Notes under the pieces: generated by a model
The model's input: the letters and a program-made list of their open reading frames with translations, nothing else
Told to the model about the DNA's origin: nothing
Databases searched by the model: none
Translations under genes and position numbers: made by a program
Shown here: positions 30,178-43,447 of the stretch, piece by piece
Position numbering within the stretch: the first letter of the stretch is position 1
Layout: each line of letters begins with the position of its first letter
Source: Gimesia sp.
GTDB taxonomy: Bacteria > Planctomycetota > Planctomycetia > Planctomycetales > Planctomycetaceae
DNA: 64,000 nucleotides
Reading direction: 5' to 3'
Assembly (NCBI RefSeq): GCF_040219335.1
Contig: NZ_JAVJSQ010000014.1
Location: forward strand, 219,836 to 283,835

Positions 30178-31280
30178 CTAGTTGATCAGGTACAACAGCG
30201 GGAACAGGTAGATCCAGATGAGGTCAACCAGGTGCCAGTACAGACCGACGAAATCGACTGCACCAAAATAGTAAGTTGTGAAGGCACCGTTGACCGTCCG
30301 CACAATCAACCAGCTGATGGCGATCATACCACCGATAATATGGATGGCGTGCAAGCCGGTCATGCAGAAGTAAACACTGAAGAAGGTACCGGCCAGTTTG
30401 GGCTCAGGCACTTTCTCAGTCTGCTCGGCATATTCAATGGGAGCAGTTTCTGCCATCTGGATTTCCTGTTTGGTGGGCTCTTCATGATGACCGAAGGCAT
30501 GATAGCCGATGCTGGCATAAGCACCGAGCTGCATTCCGACCGCGGAGACCAGGAAACAACCGGCGATGGTCGCCAGATTTTTCTTATTCGGATTTTTAAT
30601 GAGTGCTCCGAAGGCAACACCAGAGAGTACGATAACCACCCAGAGAACGAGGGTCATGTAAGACAGTGTGGCCTTGGTTTTTTCGAAGAGCGTGTCACCT
30701 TCGTTGTGACTTTCTTCAGCGTGTGCTTCCTCTTTTTCAGCTTCGATGGCTTCGGCTTCGAGGGCAGCTGCCGCTGCGGCTCCGGGAGCCTTTTCCGGAT
30801 CGACATGCTCTTCACCGTGGTGTTCCGGGCTGACATAAGCACCAGCCCAGAGCAGACCGTGGTGTGCTTTCTCGGTGTATTCAAAGGATTTGACACCCAG
30901 GAAGATCGCTGCACAACCCAAGGTGATCACCAGACAGGTCAGCAATCCGCGTGTCTGTCCCAGCTGGGCACAACGGACGCCCCAGGCCATGGTCAGACTG
31001 CTGAAGAGCAGTACGATGGTATTAGCTGCCCCGAGGGTCGTATCCAGGAACTGGCTGGCATAGACAAAGACCTCAGGGTGCAGTGAACGATAGACGGCAT
31101 AGAAGCCGAACAGACCGCTGAAGAACAGCACTTCAGTGACCAGGAACAGCCAGATACCCAGTTTACCGGTATCGAACTGCTGCTGATGCGAGTCGAAGTG
31201 ATGCGCCAGCCGGGGATCATGGTGCTCATGATCGTGGGCGTCTGAATGTTCGTCTGTTGTGGTGGTGGCCGCGGTATTCA

Positions 31281-31281
<1 letters not shown>
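30178..31281 (-). CDS. ctaE: Cytochrome c oxidase subunit III
   Basis: A 367-residue subunit III. The core helices are present (KLGIWLFLVTEVLFFSGLFGFYAVYR; ACYFLHAIH-like TGLHAIHIIGGMIAISWLIVR; VGLYWHLVDLIWIYLFPLLYLI). An insert of about 80 residues rich in Ala, Glu and His (about 125-200) and a His-rich N-terminus are unusual. Its ATG overlaps the stop of ctaD by one base (TAATG), pointing to coupled translation. Confidence 0.93.
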
Positions 31282-32999
<1,718 letters not shown>

Positions 33000-33110
33000 C
33001 TTCCAGCCTCCTGAATGATTTCAAATAATGTCGGATCGGCGATCCGGAAACACGATCGAGAACCAGGTTCTCACTTTGATTTATTGTATCAGCGACGTCA
33101 GTCGCCCGTT

Positions 33111-34085
33111 TTACTTCTGAGCTTCGATAAAGGCGATAATCGCCGTAATGTCCTGATCGGTCAACTGACCTTTAAAGGTCGGCATAATCGGTCGGAATCC
33201 GGCCACCACCTGGGACTGGGGTTCCAGAATGGACTGACGGATGTAATTCTTATCAGCCACCCCGGTACTTCCGTCTGCAAACTTACGCTCACTACCAAAC
33301 AGACCTTTGAAGGTCGGTCCGTTTTTGGGTGTGCCGTCCAGTGAGTGACACTGGATGCAACCACGACTTTTGTAGAAATATTCACCCGCTTCGACCGGTG
33401 TTTTATTTTTGTGAATGTCAGAAGCCTGCTGCAGCCACTTGTCGAAGTCGCCACGGGTTTCATGTACGATCACTTTACTGATCATGTTAGAGTGTTTCTG
33501 ACCACAGTATTCGGCACACATCAGCGGGTATTCACCGGCTCGTGTGGCTTTGAACCATTCCTGGGTGTAACGCCCGGGAACGACGTCCATTTTAGTCCGG
33601 AATGCGGGAACCCACAGACTGTGGATCACGTCGTCGGAAGCCATGGTCAGCGTGACGTTTTCCCCTTTGGGAATGTGCAGTTCGCTTTCGATCCAGCCGT
33701 TGGGATACTGAAAGGCCCAGGACCACTTCTTGGCAATCACGTTGATATCGTAAGAGTCACTGGGAGGCGTCCGCATATCGATGTAGCCGGTGAAGCCAAC
33801 CCAGAACATCACAATCGTGAGCAGTGTCGGGATCACGGACCAGGAAAGTTCCAGCGTCAGATTGTGTGTGCTGGTCTTTTCGGCTTCGACACCAGGTCGA
33901 TGGCGGTATTTGACCATAAACAGCACCATCAGACTGACAATCAGTACGAAGAAAAACGTACAGACATACAGAATGAAGAAGTAGACAGAATCGCTGTGTT
34001 CTGCCACTGTTGAACCTTGCGGCGGGAACCAGAACCCGGCATCGGCATTTGCTAACATGTTAGGGATGAATAGTTTCATCTGCAT
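33111..34085 (-). CDS. ctaC: Cytochrome c oxidase subunit II fused to cytochrome c (caa3 type)
   Basis: A 324-residue subunit II. Two N-terminal helices, then the CuA cupredoxin domain with CAEYCGQKHSNM (both Cys, His and Met ligands), then a C-terminal mono-heme cytochrome c (CIQCH, with a likely axial Met in PIMPTFKG). The fusion defines a caa3-type oxidase, which accepts electrons without a separate soluble cytochrome c. No obvious cleavable signal peptide. Confidence 0.96.
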   Translation of the reverse strand: MQMKLFIPNMLANADAGFWFPPQGSTVAEHSDSVYFFILYVCTFFFVLIVSLMVLFMVKYRHRPGVEAEKTSTHNLTLELSWSVIPTLLTIVMFWVGFTGYIDMRTPPSDSYDINVIAKKWSWAFQYPNGWIESELHIPKGENVTLTMASDDVIHSLWVPAFRTKMDVVPGRYTQEWFKATRAGEYPLMCAEYCGQKHSNMISKVIVHETRGDFDKWLQQASDIHKNKTPVEAGEYFYKSRGCIQCHSLDGTPKNGPTFKGLFGSERKFADGSTGVADKNYIRQSILEPQSQVVAGFRPIMPTFKGQLTDQDITAIIAFIEAQK

Positions 34086-34154
34086 TCACACAATCAACTG
34101 TTGAGTGTTAAATAATTTCAGGTATTAACCAGAACTGATTAAATCACAATATCG

Positions 34155-35036
34155 CTAATTTTCGGGAGCCGAGAAGTGCCTCGTCTCCTGTGGAACCTCA
34201 TGAGTCTGGGCATCGCCTGTCTCCAGAACCTGCCTGCCCTTACGTCCCCTCCAGTAGGGAATCAGAACGACAGTCAGAATGAAGACGGTGGCAAAGCCGC
34301 CGATTTTCATGATATTCCGTGCGGTCGGAGCATACCGACCACTGTCTGCATCGTAGTGAAAACAGAACAGTAAAAAACGATCAACGGTGGAACCGATTTT
34401 ACCTTCTGACGCTTCCACCAGCGCCAGTTTCAGGGTCTGTTTCGGAAAATTAATTCCGTATAAGTAACGGGAAACGCGTCCATCGGGAGTGCAGACCAGC
34501 AGGACTGCCGGATGGGCATATTCCTGGCGTTCCGCCACATACTGATATTGGACTCCCATCGCATCCGCTAATTTATCGATGGACTCTTGCCGACCACACA
34601 GAAAATGCCAGCCTCCGGCAGTTCCCGCACGATCGTATTCTTTAAAGTATTTCTGTCTGGTCAGGTTGGCTCTCTGGTAAGTCTCTTTAGGATCGATACT
34701 CACCGAAACAAAATCATATTGCTCATCCGCAGACCACTCCAGATCCTTCAGTCCCCGAACCAGTGCCGTCAGTTGCAGAGAACACAACATGGGACAGTTG
34801 GAATAATTCAGCGAGAGGATAACCGGACGGTCTTTTTTAAAGTAGTCGCCCAGGGTTACCGGTTTCCCGGAACTATCCTGAAATTTGAGATCCAGAGGCA
34901 ATTGAGTATCCAGGTGCTCAATGACGTCCAGTTTCTCGATACTTTTAGGAGCTTTTTCCATCCGGTCCGCCTGCACTGGCAGGACACTCAGTCCCCAGAC
35001 AAACAGGGTCAGGATGGAGGTGTGCAACGGTTTCAT
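34155..35036 (-). CDS. SCO1/SenC-family copper chaperone
   Basis: A 293-residue protein with a signal peptide (about 1-23), a thioredoxin-like Sco domain (about 45-210) and a C-terminal membrane helix (about 245-265). The copper-binding pair sits in NCPMLCSLQL, a CxxxC arrangement, and SVSIDPKETYQRA follows as in Sco proteins. It is expected to deliver copper to the CuA site of subunit II, encoded just downstream. It overlaps the preceding small gene by 4 bp (ATGA). Confidence 0.92.
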   Translation of the reverse strand: MKPLHTSILTLFVWGLSVLPVQADRMEKAPKSIEKLDVIEHLDTQLPLDLKFQDSSGKPVTLGDYFKKDRPVILSLNYSNCPMLCSLQLTALVRGLKDLEWSADEQYDFVSVSIDPKETYQRANLTRQKYFKEYDRAGTAGGWHFLCGRQESIDKLADAMGVQYQYVAERQEYAHPAVLLVCTPDGRVSRYLYGINFPKQTLKLALVEASEGKIGSTVDRFLLFCFHYDADSGRYAPTARNIMKIGGFATVFILTVVLIPYWRGRKGRQVLETGDAQTHEVPQETRHFSAPEN

Positions 35037-35362
35037 GGCGATTTGTTTTTGTTTTTCTTTTGTTTCTCTTGTTCCTCCTGAACCACGAACTCCATAGCCC
35101 GATCAATGGGCACGGCTGCAATATTCTTATCCTGATCAATCCAGCGGTATTCCGACAAGGCAGCGGCCTGGTTTGCCAGGACGCTGTCCGAAGTCACTTC
35201 CGGCACCTCGATGACTTTGACTTCCGTTTCCGATTTCTCGAACGAGTAGCTCAAAGCGGCGACAGCGAATACCGTGAAAAAGGTAATGATGGTTCCAACG
35301 ACGCCGACAAATGCGATCATCGTCGTATCGAGGTCATCATAGGCTGCTTTATGACTCGACAT
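35033..35362 (-). CDS. Small membrane protein of the ACIII/oxidase block
   Basis: A 109-residue protein with one helix (about 15-40), an acidic periplasm-like middle part and a Lys/Gln-rich end (EEQEKQKKNKNK). It lies between actF and sco and overlaps sco by 4 bp. No family is recognised; its position suggests a role in assembly or as an accessory subunit. Confidence 0.78.
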   Translation of the reverse strand: MSSHKAAYDDLDTTMIAFVGVVGTIITFFTVFAVAALSYSFEKSETEVKVIEVPEVTSDSVLANQAAALSEYRWIDQDKNIAAVPIDRAMEFVVQEEQEKQKKNKNKSP

Positions 35363-35412
35363 AATTTTATCTCTTATCCTAAAAGTGGCTGATCTGAGTA
35401 ACCAGGCTATGT

Positions 35413-36654
35413 TTAAATGTTATGAAACTCGAGCGATTCTTCCAGACGCGGGTCACGAACCGGCATGATTGATTTGCCAGCGGACAGCTTCAGAATGGTC
35501 GCCACAAAGATTCCGCCGACTCCAATTGTACAACAGACGTTGATCAGGATCATCGGGAACGAGACTGCCGGATCCATTCCATCAAAGGCCAGGTTAGGCA
35601 TCACGAGCCAGAAGATATCAACCCAGTTCATGATCAGCAGGTAAACGGCCCAGAAACAGAGAGTCTTGGGGTTTCGCTTCATCCAGCGTGACATGAAGAA
35701 GACAAAAGGAATTGCAAAGTGTCCGATGACCAGCATCAGCGATACAGTTCCCCAGCCATTTGTCTGACGGGGCAGGAAGAAGGTGGTTTCTTCAGGAATA
35801 TTCGCATACCAGATCAACAGGTACTGGGAAATCGCGATGTAAGCCCAGAAGCAGTTGAAGGCAAACAGCAGCTTACCAACATCGTGCAGGTGTTCGACGG
35901 TCACAAGTTCGTTGAGTAACCCTTTGCTACGCAGGAAGACCAGACTGATGGCCAGCACACTGAAGAACCCGACCAGACCAGCGGCGAAGTAGTAGACGCC
36001 GAAGATCGTACTGAACCAGTGAGCGTCCAGCGACATGATGAAGTCGAAGGCGGCAAAGGTCAGCGTGAACGCATACAGCAGGATTGCGGGACCACTGCGA
36101 CGCTCCATGAGCAGCGTCAGTTCCGGATCACCAGATTCATCCTGTGCCAGCGATTTGTTCAGGAAGAACCGGGCCAGAAAAATCCAGGAAGCGAAGTAAA
36201 TCACATAGCGAATCGCAAAGAAGCCGTTATTCAGGTAAGGCGCTTTATGCTGTAGTAGAGTATCTTGAGCTACGTTCTCTGCACTGGCCCACTTGTAAAG
36301 CGTATCGTTGCCAGTCAGAGACAGCAGCACGATCGGCAGGACCAGAACAGCCATCGGAATCACACCCAGGGAGAGAAATTCCGAAATACGCCGCAGGACC
36401 ACACTCCAACCGGCCCGGGTCAGCTGCTGAATCATCACGAAGAACAGCGCGCCCAGTGAAATACTCAGGCAAAAGAATGTGCTCTGCAGGTAAGAGAAAG
36501 CAAACAGATCCCAACCGTGATTGAAGACCAGCCCCAATACGAACGCTACCGGCAGCAGGACAGAGCAGCCCAGAGCGATCTTCAATGGAAGCGGCCCCAG
36601 TTCATCCAGGGTTTGCACAGTAATCTTTTTGTCAGCGTCGTGTGAGGTTTGCAT
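35413..36654 (-). CDS. actF: Alternative Complex III subunit ActF
   Basis: A 413-residue polytopic membrane protein with about ten helices, of the quinol:cytochrome c oxidoreductase quinone-binding subunit 2 type. The segments SLDAHWFSTIFGVYYFAAG and FNCFWAYIAISQYLLIWYANIPEET are typical of ActF. It anchors ACIII in the membrane. It lies 57 bp after actDE. Confidence 0.92.
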   Translation of the reverse strand: MQTSHDADKKITVQTLDELGPLPLKIALGCSVLLPVAFVLGLVFNHGWDLFAFSYLQSTFFCLSISLGALFFVMIQQLTRAGWSVVLRRISEFLSLGVIPMAVLVLPIVLLSLTGNDTLYKWASAENVAQDTLLQHKAPYLNNGFFAIRYVIYFASWIFLARFFLNKSLAQDESGDPELTLLMERRSGPAILLYAFTLTFAAFDFIMSLDAHWFSTIFGVYYFAAGLVGFFSVLAISLVFLRSKGLLNELVTVEHLHDVGKLLFAFNCFWAYIAISQYLLIWYANIPEETTFFLPRQTNGWGTVSLMLVIGHFAIPFVFFMSRWMKRNPKTLCFWAVYLLIMNWVDIFWLVMPNLAFDGMDPAVSFPMILINVCCTIGVGGIFVATILKLSAGKSIMPVRDPRLEESLEFHNI

Positions 36655-36711
36655 AACGTTTCTTGTTTTACAACGAGATAATATTCAACAGTGAATTATA
36701 GAGGAAACCTG

Positions 36712-38109
36712 TTATTTGGTGTCCCGAAGTTTTCGTTTTTCATCATTTGTCAGGGTATCTGCGTCGACCTGATGGCTCTTCTGCAGGGCCTTCAGATAGA
36801 GCACAATCGCCCAGCGATCTTCCGGCGGAATCTGCGGCCCGTAGGCAGGCATTTTGCGAACACCGTTGGTGATCGTGTGGAACAGGCGTCCCACAGGCTG
36901 TTTACGAACATTGTCGGTATGGTAAGAAGCCGGGCGTACCCAGGTTCCCTGCTGCAGATCCATGGCTCGCAGGGTCACCAGACCATCACCTTCCCCACCC
37001 AGACCGTGACAGACTGAACAGTAAATCTGGTAGCGTTCTTTACCCCGAGCCATCATCTTATCGGTGACGGGGATCGGAAACTCGGTAACCCATGGCAGGT
37101 TAGCCAGTTTGTCTTCTGCTGCTGCCTGAGCGTCTGCATTAGCTCCTTCTGCTGGTTTTGCTTCAGCCGGTTTCTCTTCATCGGCTTTCGCTTCGTCCTG
37201 GGCGGCGATTGTAATCACATCCTGATCTTCCGGCAGAACTTTCAGACCGTAGAAGAAGGGAATATTGTCATCTTTATACTGACCACGGGGAATCGTACCG
37301 GGGATGTGCGGACGCATTTCACGTCCGTCGCCGAAGATATTCGTGGTATTCTGTGTTTTCAGTTTGGGCTGGAAGTCCATATCGGGGATGATATGGATCC
37401 GCGGATTATCGGTCACAGTGGACCGTTTGTAGGCAACCAGGGCGATCGGCATCAGCATCAGGACGCCAAACAGGCTCAGGCCCAGTTTCAAATTCCGCGG
37501 CAGTTTCGGTGATTCGACATCTGACCAGAATTCTTCCATATGGTTAGGATTGAGCGACTTCACGAATTCCCCGGTATCGATTTCGGAGAACTTGGGATCG
37601 CTGGCATCCATACTCAGGAAGAAGCGGTCGTTGGTTGCACGACGGAAGGCATCCGATTTGAAAATCGGGTTGTAGAGTTTGGGCAGCTGGTTCAGGCCGA
37701 GCATACCGAAGAAGGCACCGAAGGCAGCCAGCAGAACCGAGAGTTCGAACATGATCGGAATACAGGCCGGAATACTGAAGAGCGGCTTACCACTGATCAG
37801 GAACGGGTAATCAACGGCGTTCATCCAGTACTGCATGCTGATCGCAATGGTACCGCCGGTCAGACCACAGGCAGCCACGATCCAGGGCAGAATCGTGTAT
37901 TTGATGCCCATGGCTTCGTCGATCCCGTGAACCGGGAACGGGGTATGGGTATCCCAGCGATTGTAGCCGGCATCGCGCACCTTCCGGGATGCTTCCATCA
38001 AGGATTCCGGATCATTGAACTCGGCCAGCAACCCCAGGAGTTCGGGTTCTACTTTGTTCTCAGCTGGATGTTCGATCGTGGTCGCCATAATTTCTTTATT
38101 CATACTCAT
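36712..38109 (-). CDS. ActD-ActE fusion: membrane subunit plus cytochrome c
   Basis: A 465-residue fusion. Residues about 20-180 are ActD (DUF3341; LLAEFNDPESLMEASRKVRDAGY, HGIDEAMGI, two helices). After a further helix (about 205-225) and an Ala/Glu/Lys-rich linker (about 305-335), residues about 350-450 are a mono-heme cytochrome c like ActE, with CSVCH and the axial Met in KMPAYG. In other ACIII operons actD and actE are often separate genes. It lies between actC and actF. Confidence 0.93.
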   Translation of the reverse strand: MSMNKEIMATTIEHPAENKVEPELLGLLAEFNDPESLMEASRKVRDAGYNRWDTHTPFPVHGIDEAMGIKYTILPWIVAACGLTGGTIAISMQYWMNAVDYPFLISGKPLFSIPACIPIMFELSVLLAAFGAFFGMLGLNQLPKLYNPIFKSDAFRRATNDRFFLSMDASDPKFSEIDTGEFVKSLNPNHMEEFWSDVESPKLPRNLKLGLSLFGVLMLMPIALVAYKRSTVTDNPRIHIIPDMDFQPKLKTQNTTNIFGDGREMRPHIPGTIPRGQYKDDNIPFFYGLKVLPEDQDVITIAAQDEAKADEEKPAEAKPAEGANADAQAAAEDKLANLPWVTEFPIPVTDKMMARGKERYQIYCSVCHGLGGEGDGLVTLRAMDLQQGTWVRPASYHTDNVRKQPVGRLFHTITNGVRKMPAYGPQIPPEDRWAIVLYLKALQKSHQVDADTLTNDEKRKLRDTK

Positions 38110-38156
38110 GTTTTATACCGTATCAAAATACAGTCTGACAGCCGTTCTGATTGCCT

Positions 38157-39569
<1,413 letters not shown>

Positions 39570-39659
39570 AGTTCCAGTTCTTTACTTTATAAAATCAAAC
39601 GGATTGGTAATTCGTTTTGTCACACAGCAGCAGAGAGTTTCTGCCGCCCTGCTCCACCC

Positions 39660-42600
39660 TTAATGTTTCTCACTCTTTTCGTGCTTCTCATCATGTTCAT
39701 GATCGCCGTGACCGTCGGCTTCAGCATGCTGTTCGCCATGACCGTGACCATGAGGTTCCGGAACCGGAGGTGCCAGTGACGGATGTGGATTCGAAATCCG
39801 GGCCATGTAAGAAGTACGAGGTTTGACATTCAGTTCCGAGAGTGCCGTGTAGGTCCGCGGATTTGCATGGGCCTTGGCAACGCGGCTGTTTTCGTTATTC
39901 AGGTCGCCAAACTCAATCGCCTTGGCAGAACAGGCCTGCTGGCAGGCGGTGACGATTTCGCCATCTTTGATCGGCCGCTGTTCGTTCTTGGCTTCGATCT
40001 GAACGGCTTTGATTCGCTGCACACAGTAAGTACATTTTTCCATTACACCACGATGACGTACCGTGACTTCCGGATTCAGCACCAGGGCCTGCAGCTTGCC
40101 GCGTGGCTCTTCGTAAACCTTGTTGAAGTTGAAGTAGTTGAAGCGACGTACTTTGTAAGGACAGTTGTTCGCACAGTAACGGGTACCGACACAGCGGTTG
40201 TAAACCATGTCGTTCAGACCTTCGTCGGTGTGCACGGTCGCAGCGACCGGACAAACCTGCTCACAGGGTGCCAGTTCGCACTGCTGACAGAGCATCGGCT
40301 GAGTCGCTACGCCGGGATTGTTGACGTCGTCACCGGTGAAGTAGCGATCGATTCGCATCCAGTGCATTTCGCGGCTGTTGATGACCTGTTCACGACCGAC
40401 GACCGGAACGTTGTTCTCTGCCTGACAGGCGACGGTACAGGCATTACAGCCCACGCACTTGGAGAGGTCGATCGACATCCCCCAGGCGTGACCGTCGTAA
40501 GACAGTTCTTCCCAGGGTGACTTGAGAGGCGGATGGTGTGTCCGATGTTCGGCGAAGTCGGGATATTTTTCCCACTCGCCCAGAGTACCTTCCCGGACCA
40601 ACTGACCGACGCGGCCCAGGACTTCGTTGCCGCCAACGGTGTCGATGGCATGGTGATCCTGGGTGACAGCGAGCTCGTACTCCTTACCGGTGTCTTCGAC
40701 TTTCAGACCGGTCTTGAAGTTCATCGCGCCCTTAGCCTGCAGTGCAGCCACGTTCTCACCAACAGGTTTCACATCGCGAGCGACATCTCCGCCAACCAGA
40801 CCGGCGGCGGTACGACCGTAGCCCAGAGCGACGGCAACCGAATTCGGAGCCTGACCAGGCATCACGTAAACGGGCAGCTCCAGTGACTTTCCATCCAGGA
40901 TCAGCTTGACGACAGAACCGAATTTGACGCCCAGGTCATCGGCGGTCTTCGGAGCAATCAGGGCTGCGTTGTCCCAGGTAATCTTGCTCAGGCTGTCGGG
41001 AGTTTCCTGCAACCAGCCACTGTTGGCGAAGCGACCGTCATACAGTTTCGGGCTGAGATAGAAGACCAGCTCCAGATCTTCGTCGGAAGTTTCAACAGCC
41101 TTGGCAGCGGGCAGGTCTTTCACTTTGGGAGAGACTGCAGGCAGCGATGTGCCTTTCACGAAACCATCGTGCACCGAGCGACGCCAGGAAGCGTTGACAG
41201 CCATGGAATCCAGCGAGCCCTTAACGGCTTCTTTCACCAGATCCAGAGCAACCGGATGCTTGTCGCCGCACAGAATTGCCAGCAGTTCGACTTCTGACTT
41301 CCCGTCGTGCAGAGGCTCAATCAGTGGCTGCCCCACGCACAGAGTTCCGTCGTAAGCCCGGGAATCACCCCACTGTTCGAACGGATGCGTTTTGGGCAGG
41401 TGCCAGTGACAGAGCAGTGAAGTTTCGTCTTCGTACTCACCCAGGTGAATCGCGTTCGGCACCTTGGAGAGAGCAGAGACAAAGTCGATGTCGCCAGGAG
41501 CATTGTAAGCGGGATTTCCGCCCAGAATGACCAGGGTTTCGACGGCACCAGACTGCATTTCTTCCGTCAGCGTCCGCAGTGCTTCAACAGAAGGAAGTTC
41601 CGTTGCCAGCGGCTCCTGCGTGTACTTGACCGTCTCGCCAACGTTGCCCAACTGCTCATTCAGCTTATGGACGCGGGCGTGCAATTCAGCGGGCTGATTC
41701 TCGCCGATCGCGACCAGGCTGGAACCCTGATTGGCCACCAGGTCTTCCGCCATCGCAGCGAGAACTTTGTCAGCGTATTCTTCGCTGGCTGCTTCCGGCT
41801 TCTTCCCATCGACACGTGCCTGAACCTGAGATTCCAGCTTCGACAGAAACGCTCCCAGATCGACCGAACGAGTTGGGAGACGATGGTCGGCTGCCACACC
41901 AGTTGTGGTGTAACGGCTTTCAACCACGTAGAGACGGTTCATCGGACCAGCGGCGGGATCACGACGGGCGGCCCACTCGCGGGTGTGCAGCATGCCGGCG
42001 GGATGCTCTGACAGCAGATCTTCATCCAGACAGACAATGATATTCGCCTTTTTCAGATCGAAGTGAGGCCGAACAACTTCGCCGAACGCCAGACGGGAAC
42101 CGGCGTAAGCATTATCCCGGTTACCGGCTCCGTAATCGAACCAGCGCGCCTGGGGATACATGGCTGCGAATTTGTCCTGCAACCCCTTTCGGGTTACAGA
42201 AGTACTGAGATCGGCGAGCACTCGCAGCCTGGCCCCACCGTTCTCGCGTGCCTGACCCAGCACTTTATCTGAATATGCCAGAAACGCCTGCCAGTCACGG
42301 ACATAGCGATTTCCGTCCTGACGCTCAATCACGCCGACCGCACGATCGGGATCGTACAGGGACAGAGTTTCTGACTGTGCCTGCGCCGTGGAAGAACCAC
42401 GGTTTTGAGCCGAATCGGGATTCCCTTCGACTTTGATCGGGCGCCCGTCGTAGCTGGTGACCAGCAGACTTTGAGCCTGCCCACCCAGTTCAACAAAGGT
42501 CGCGTATTTCTGAGGCTCACCGGGAATCATCCCTTCGGGACGAGACACGCTCGGTGAAATCTTCTCATCTTCCCAGCGACACCCTGACACACTGGCCAGA

Positions 42601-42752
42601 GCAACGGAAGCACCCATGATCTGCATCCAGCGACGCCGCGAAACACCTTCCGGATACTCCGAAGCGGCCACGGGAAACTCGCGATGCAAGATCTCTTCAA
42701 ATTCCGGCGTGGAATGCAACTCACCCAGACTTCGCCAATACTTTTTATCCAC
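39660..42752 (-). CDS. actB: Alternative Complex III subunit ActB (molybdopterin-like + ferredoxin)
   Basis: A 1030-residue peripheral subunit. Twin-arginine-type segment SRRRWMQIMGAS near residues 40-55, then a molybdopterin-oxidoreductase-like domain (about 60-740) without an evident cofactor Cys ligand, then a four-cluster ferredoxin domain (about 760-960) with CVGCNACTVAC, CQQCELAPCEQVC, CVGTRYCANNC and CTYC. The C-terminus is His/Glu/Lys-rich. The GTG at 42750-42752 is chosen: AAGGGG lies about 8 bp upstream and it gives the usual KKYWRSLGELHSTPEF opening. A longer frame would overlap actA. Confidence 0.94.
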   Translation of the reverse strand: MDKKYWRSLGELHSTPEFEEILHREFPVAASEYPEGVSRRRWMQIMGASVALASVSGCRWEDEKISPSVSRPEGMIPGEPQKYATFVELGGQAQSLLVTSYDGRPIKVEGNPDSAQNRGSSTAQAQSETLSLYDPDRAVGVIERQDGNRYVRDWQAFLAYSDKVLGQARENGGARLRVLADLSTSVTRKGLQDKFAAMYPQARWFDYGAGNRDNAYAGSRLAFGEVVRPHFDLKKANIIVCLDEDLLSEHPAGMLHTREWAARRDPAAGPMNRLYVVESRYTTTGVAADHRLPTRSVDLGAFLSKLESQVQARVDGKKPEAASEEYADKVLAAMAEDLVANQGSSLVAIGENQPAELHARVHKLNEQLGNVGETVKYTQEPLATELPSVEALRTLTEEMQSGAVETLVILGGNPAYNAPGDIDFVSALSKVPNAIHLGEYEDETSLLCHWHLPKTHPFEQWGDSRAYDGTLCVGQPLIEPLHDGKSEVELLAILCGDKHPVALDLVKEAVKGSLDSMAVNASWRRSVHDGFVKGTSLPAVSPKVKDLPAAKAVETSDEDLELVFYLSPKLYDGRFANSGWLQETPDSLSKITWDNAALIAPKTADDLGVKFGSVVKLILDGKSLELPVYVMPGQAPNSVAVALGYGRTAAGLVGGDVARDVKPVGENVAALQAKGAMNFKTGLKVEDTGKEYELAVTQDHHAIDTVGGNEVLGRVGQLVREGTLGEWEKYPDFAEHRTHHPPLKSPWEELSYDGHAWGMSIDLSKCVGCNACTVACQAENNVPVVGREQVINSREMHWMRIDRYFTGDDVNNPGVATQPMLCQQCELAPCEQVCPVAATVHTDEGLNDMVYNRCVGTRYCANNCPYKVRRFNYFNFNKVYEEPRGKLQALVLNPEVTVRHRGVMEKCTYCVQRIKAVQIEAKNEQRPIKDGEIVTACQQACSAKAIEFGDLNNENSRVAKAHANPRTYTALSELNVKPRTSYMARISNPHPSLAPPVPEPHGHGHGEQHAEADGHGDHEHDEKHEKSEKH

Positions 42753-42763
42753 AACCGAACCCC

Positions 42764-43447
42764 TTAGCGGTGACACGTAGAACAATTAGTAGAAGGATTC
42801 AAATTCAATTCTTTCCGAATCTTTGCACCCACTTCTTCCGGATCCCCTTCGGGCTTCCAGTCGAGCTTCGTTACCAGCTCAGGTGGACGCAGATTCGGCT
42901 CAGGGTGCCGATGACACTCCAGACACCAGCCCATGCTCAACGGCTTAACCTGTGTAACCTTTTCCATTTTGTCAACGCGACCATGGCAGGAAACACAGCT
43001 CACACCACGACGAACGTGAGCACTATGGTTGAAGTACACGTAGTCCGGCAGGTCATGCACACGACGCCACTGCATCGACTTTCCGGTCGCCTGGCTTTCC
43101 CGGATGGGAGCCAGCTTGGGACTGGTCGAGTGAATGGCAACAGTGTTAACCACCCCGTTGGCGTCTGCACCAGAGTGGCAGTTCAGACAGGTCGCGGTGG
43201 GAGGCACAGCAGCGTGGCCGGCCACTTCAACTGTGTTATGACAGTAGCGACAGTCCAGTTTCAGCTTACCTGCGTGCAGAGCATGACTGAAGGGGAGTGG
43301 CTGCTCGGGCTGATAACCGACGTCCGTCGTCTCCGGACTCGCCCCAAATGCAACCATACCAACAACATACAGGACACCAATCGCCCCCAGCGCACCTAGC
43401 ACTGGAACAATCGTATTTGTCCATTTTGGAAACAGAAAACGATCCAT
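42764..43447 (-). CDS. actA: Alternative Complex III subunit ActA, pentaheme cytochrome c
   Basis: A 227-residue protein with one N-terminal membrane helix (about 12-35) and five CxxCH heme motifs: CRYCH, CLNCH, CVSCH, CLECH and CSTCH, the last at the extreme C-terminus. Five hemes match ActA. It is the first gene of the ACIII block. The ATG at 43445-43447 is preferred over a TTG six codons upstream. It ends 11 bp before the actB start. Confidence 0.95.
   Translation of the reverse strand: MDRFLFPKWTNTIVPVLGALGAIGVLYVVGMVAFGASPETTDVGYQPEQPLPFSHALHAGKLKLDCRYCHNTVEVAGHAAVPPTATCLNCHSGADANGVVNTVAIHSTSPKLAPIRESQATGKSMQWRRVHDLPDYVYFNHSAHVRRGVSCVSCHGRVDKMEKVTQVKPLSMGWCLECHRHPEPNLRPPELVTKLDWKPEGDPEEVGAKIRKELNLNPSTNCSTCHR

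Noticed and set aside
30094..31086. 330-codon frame opposite ctaE
   Set aside because: Shadow of subunit III, no ribosome site or family features.
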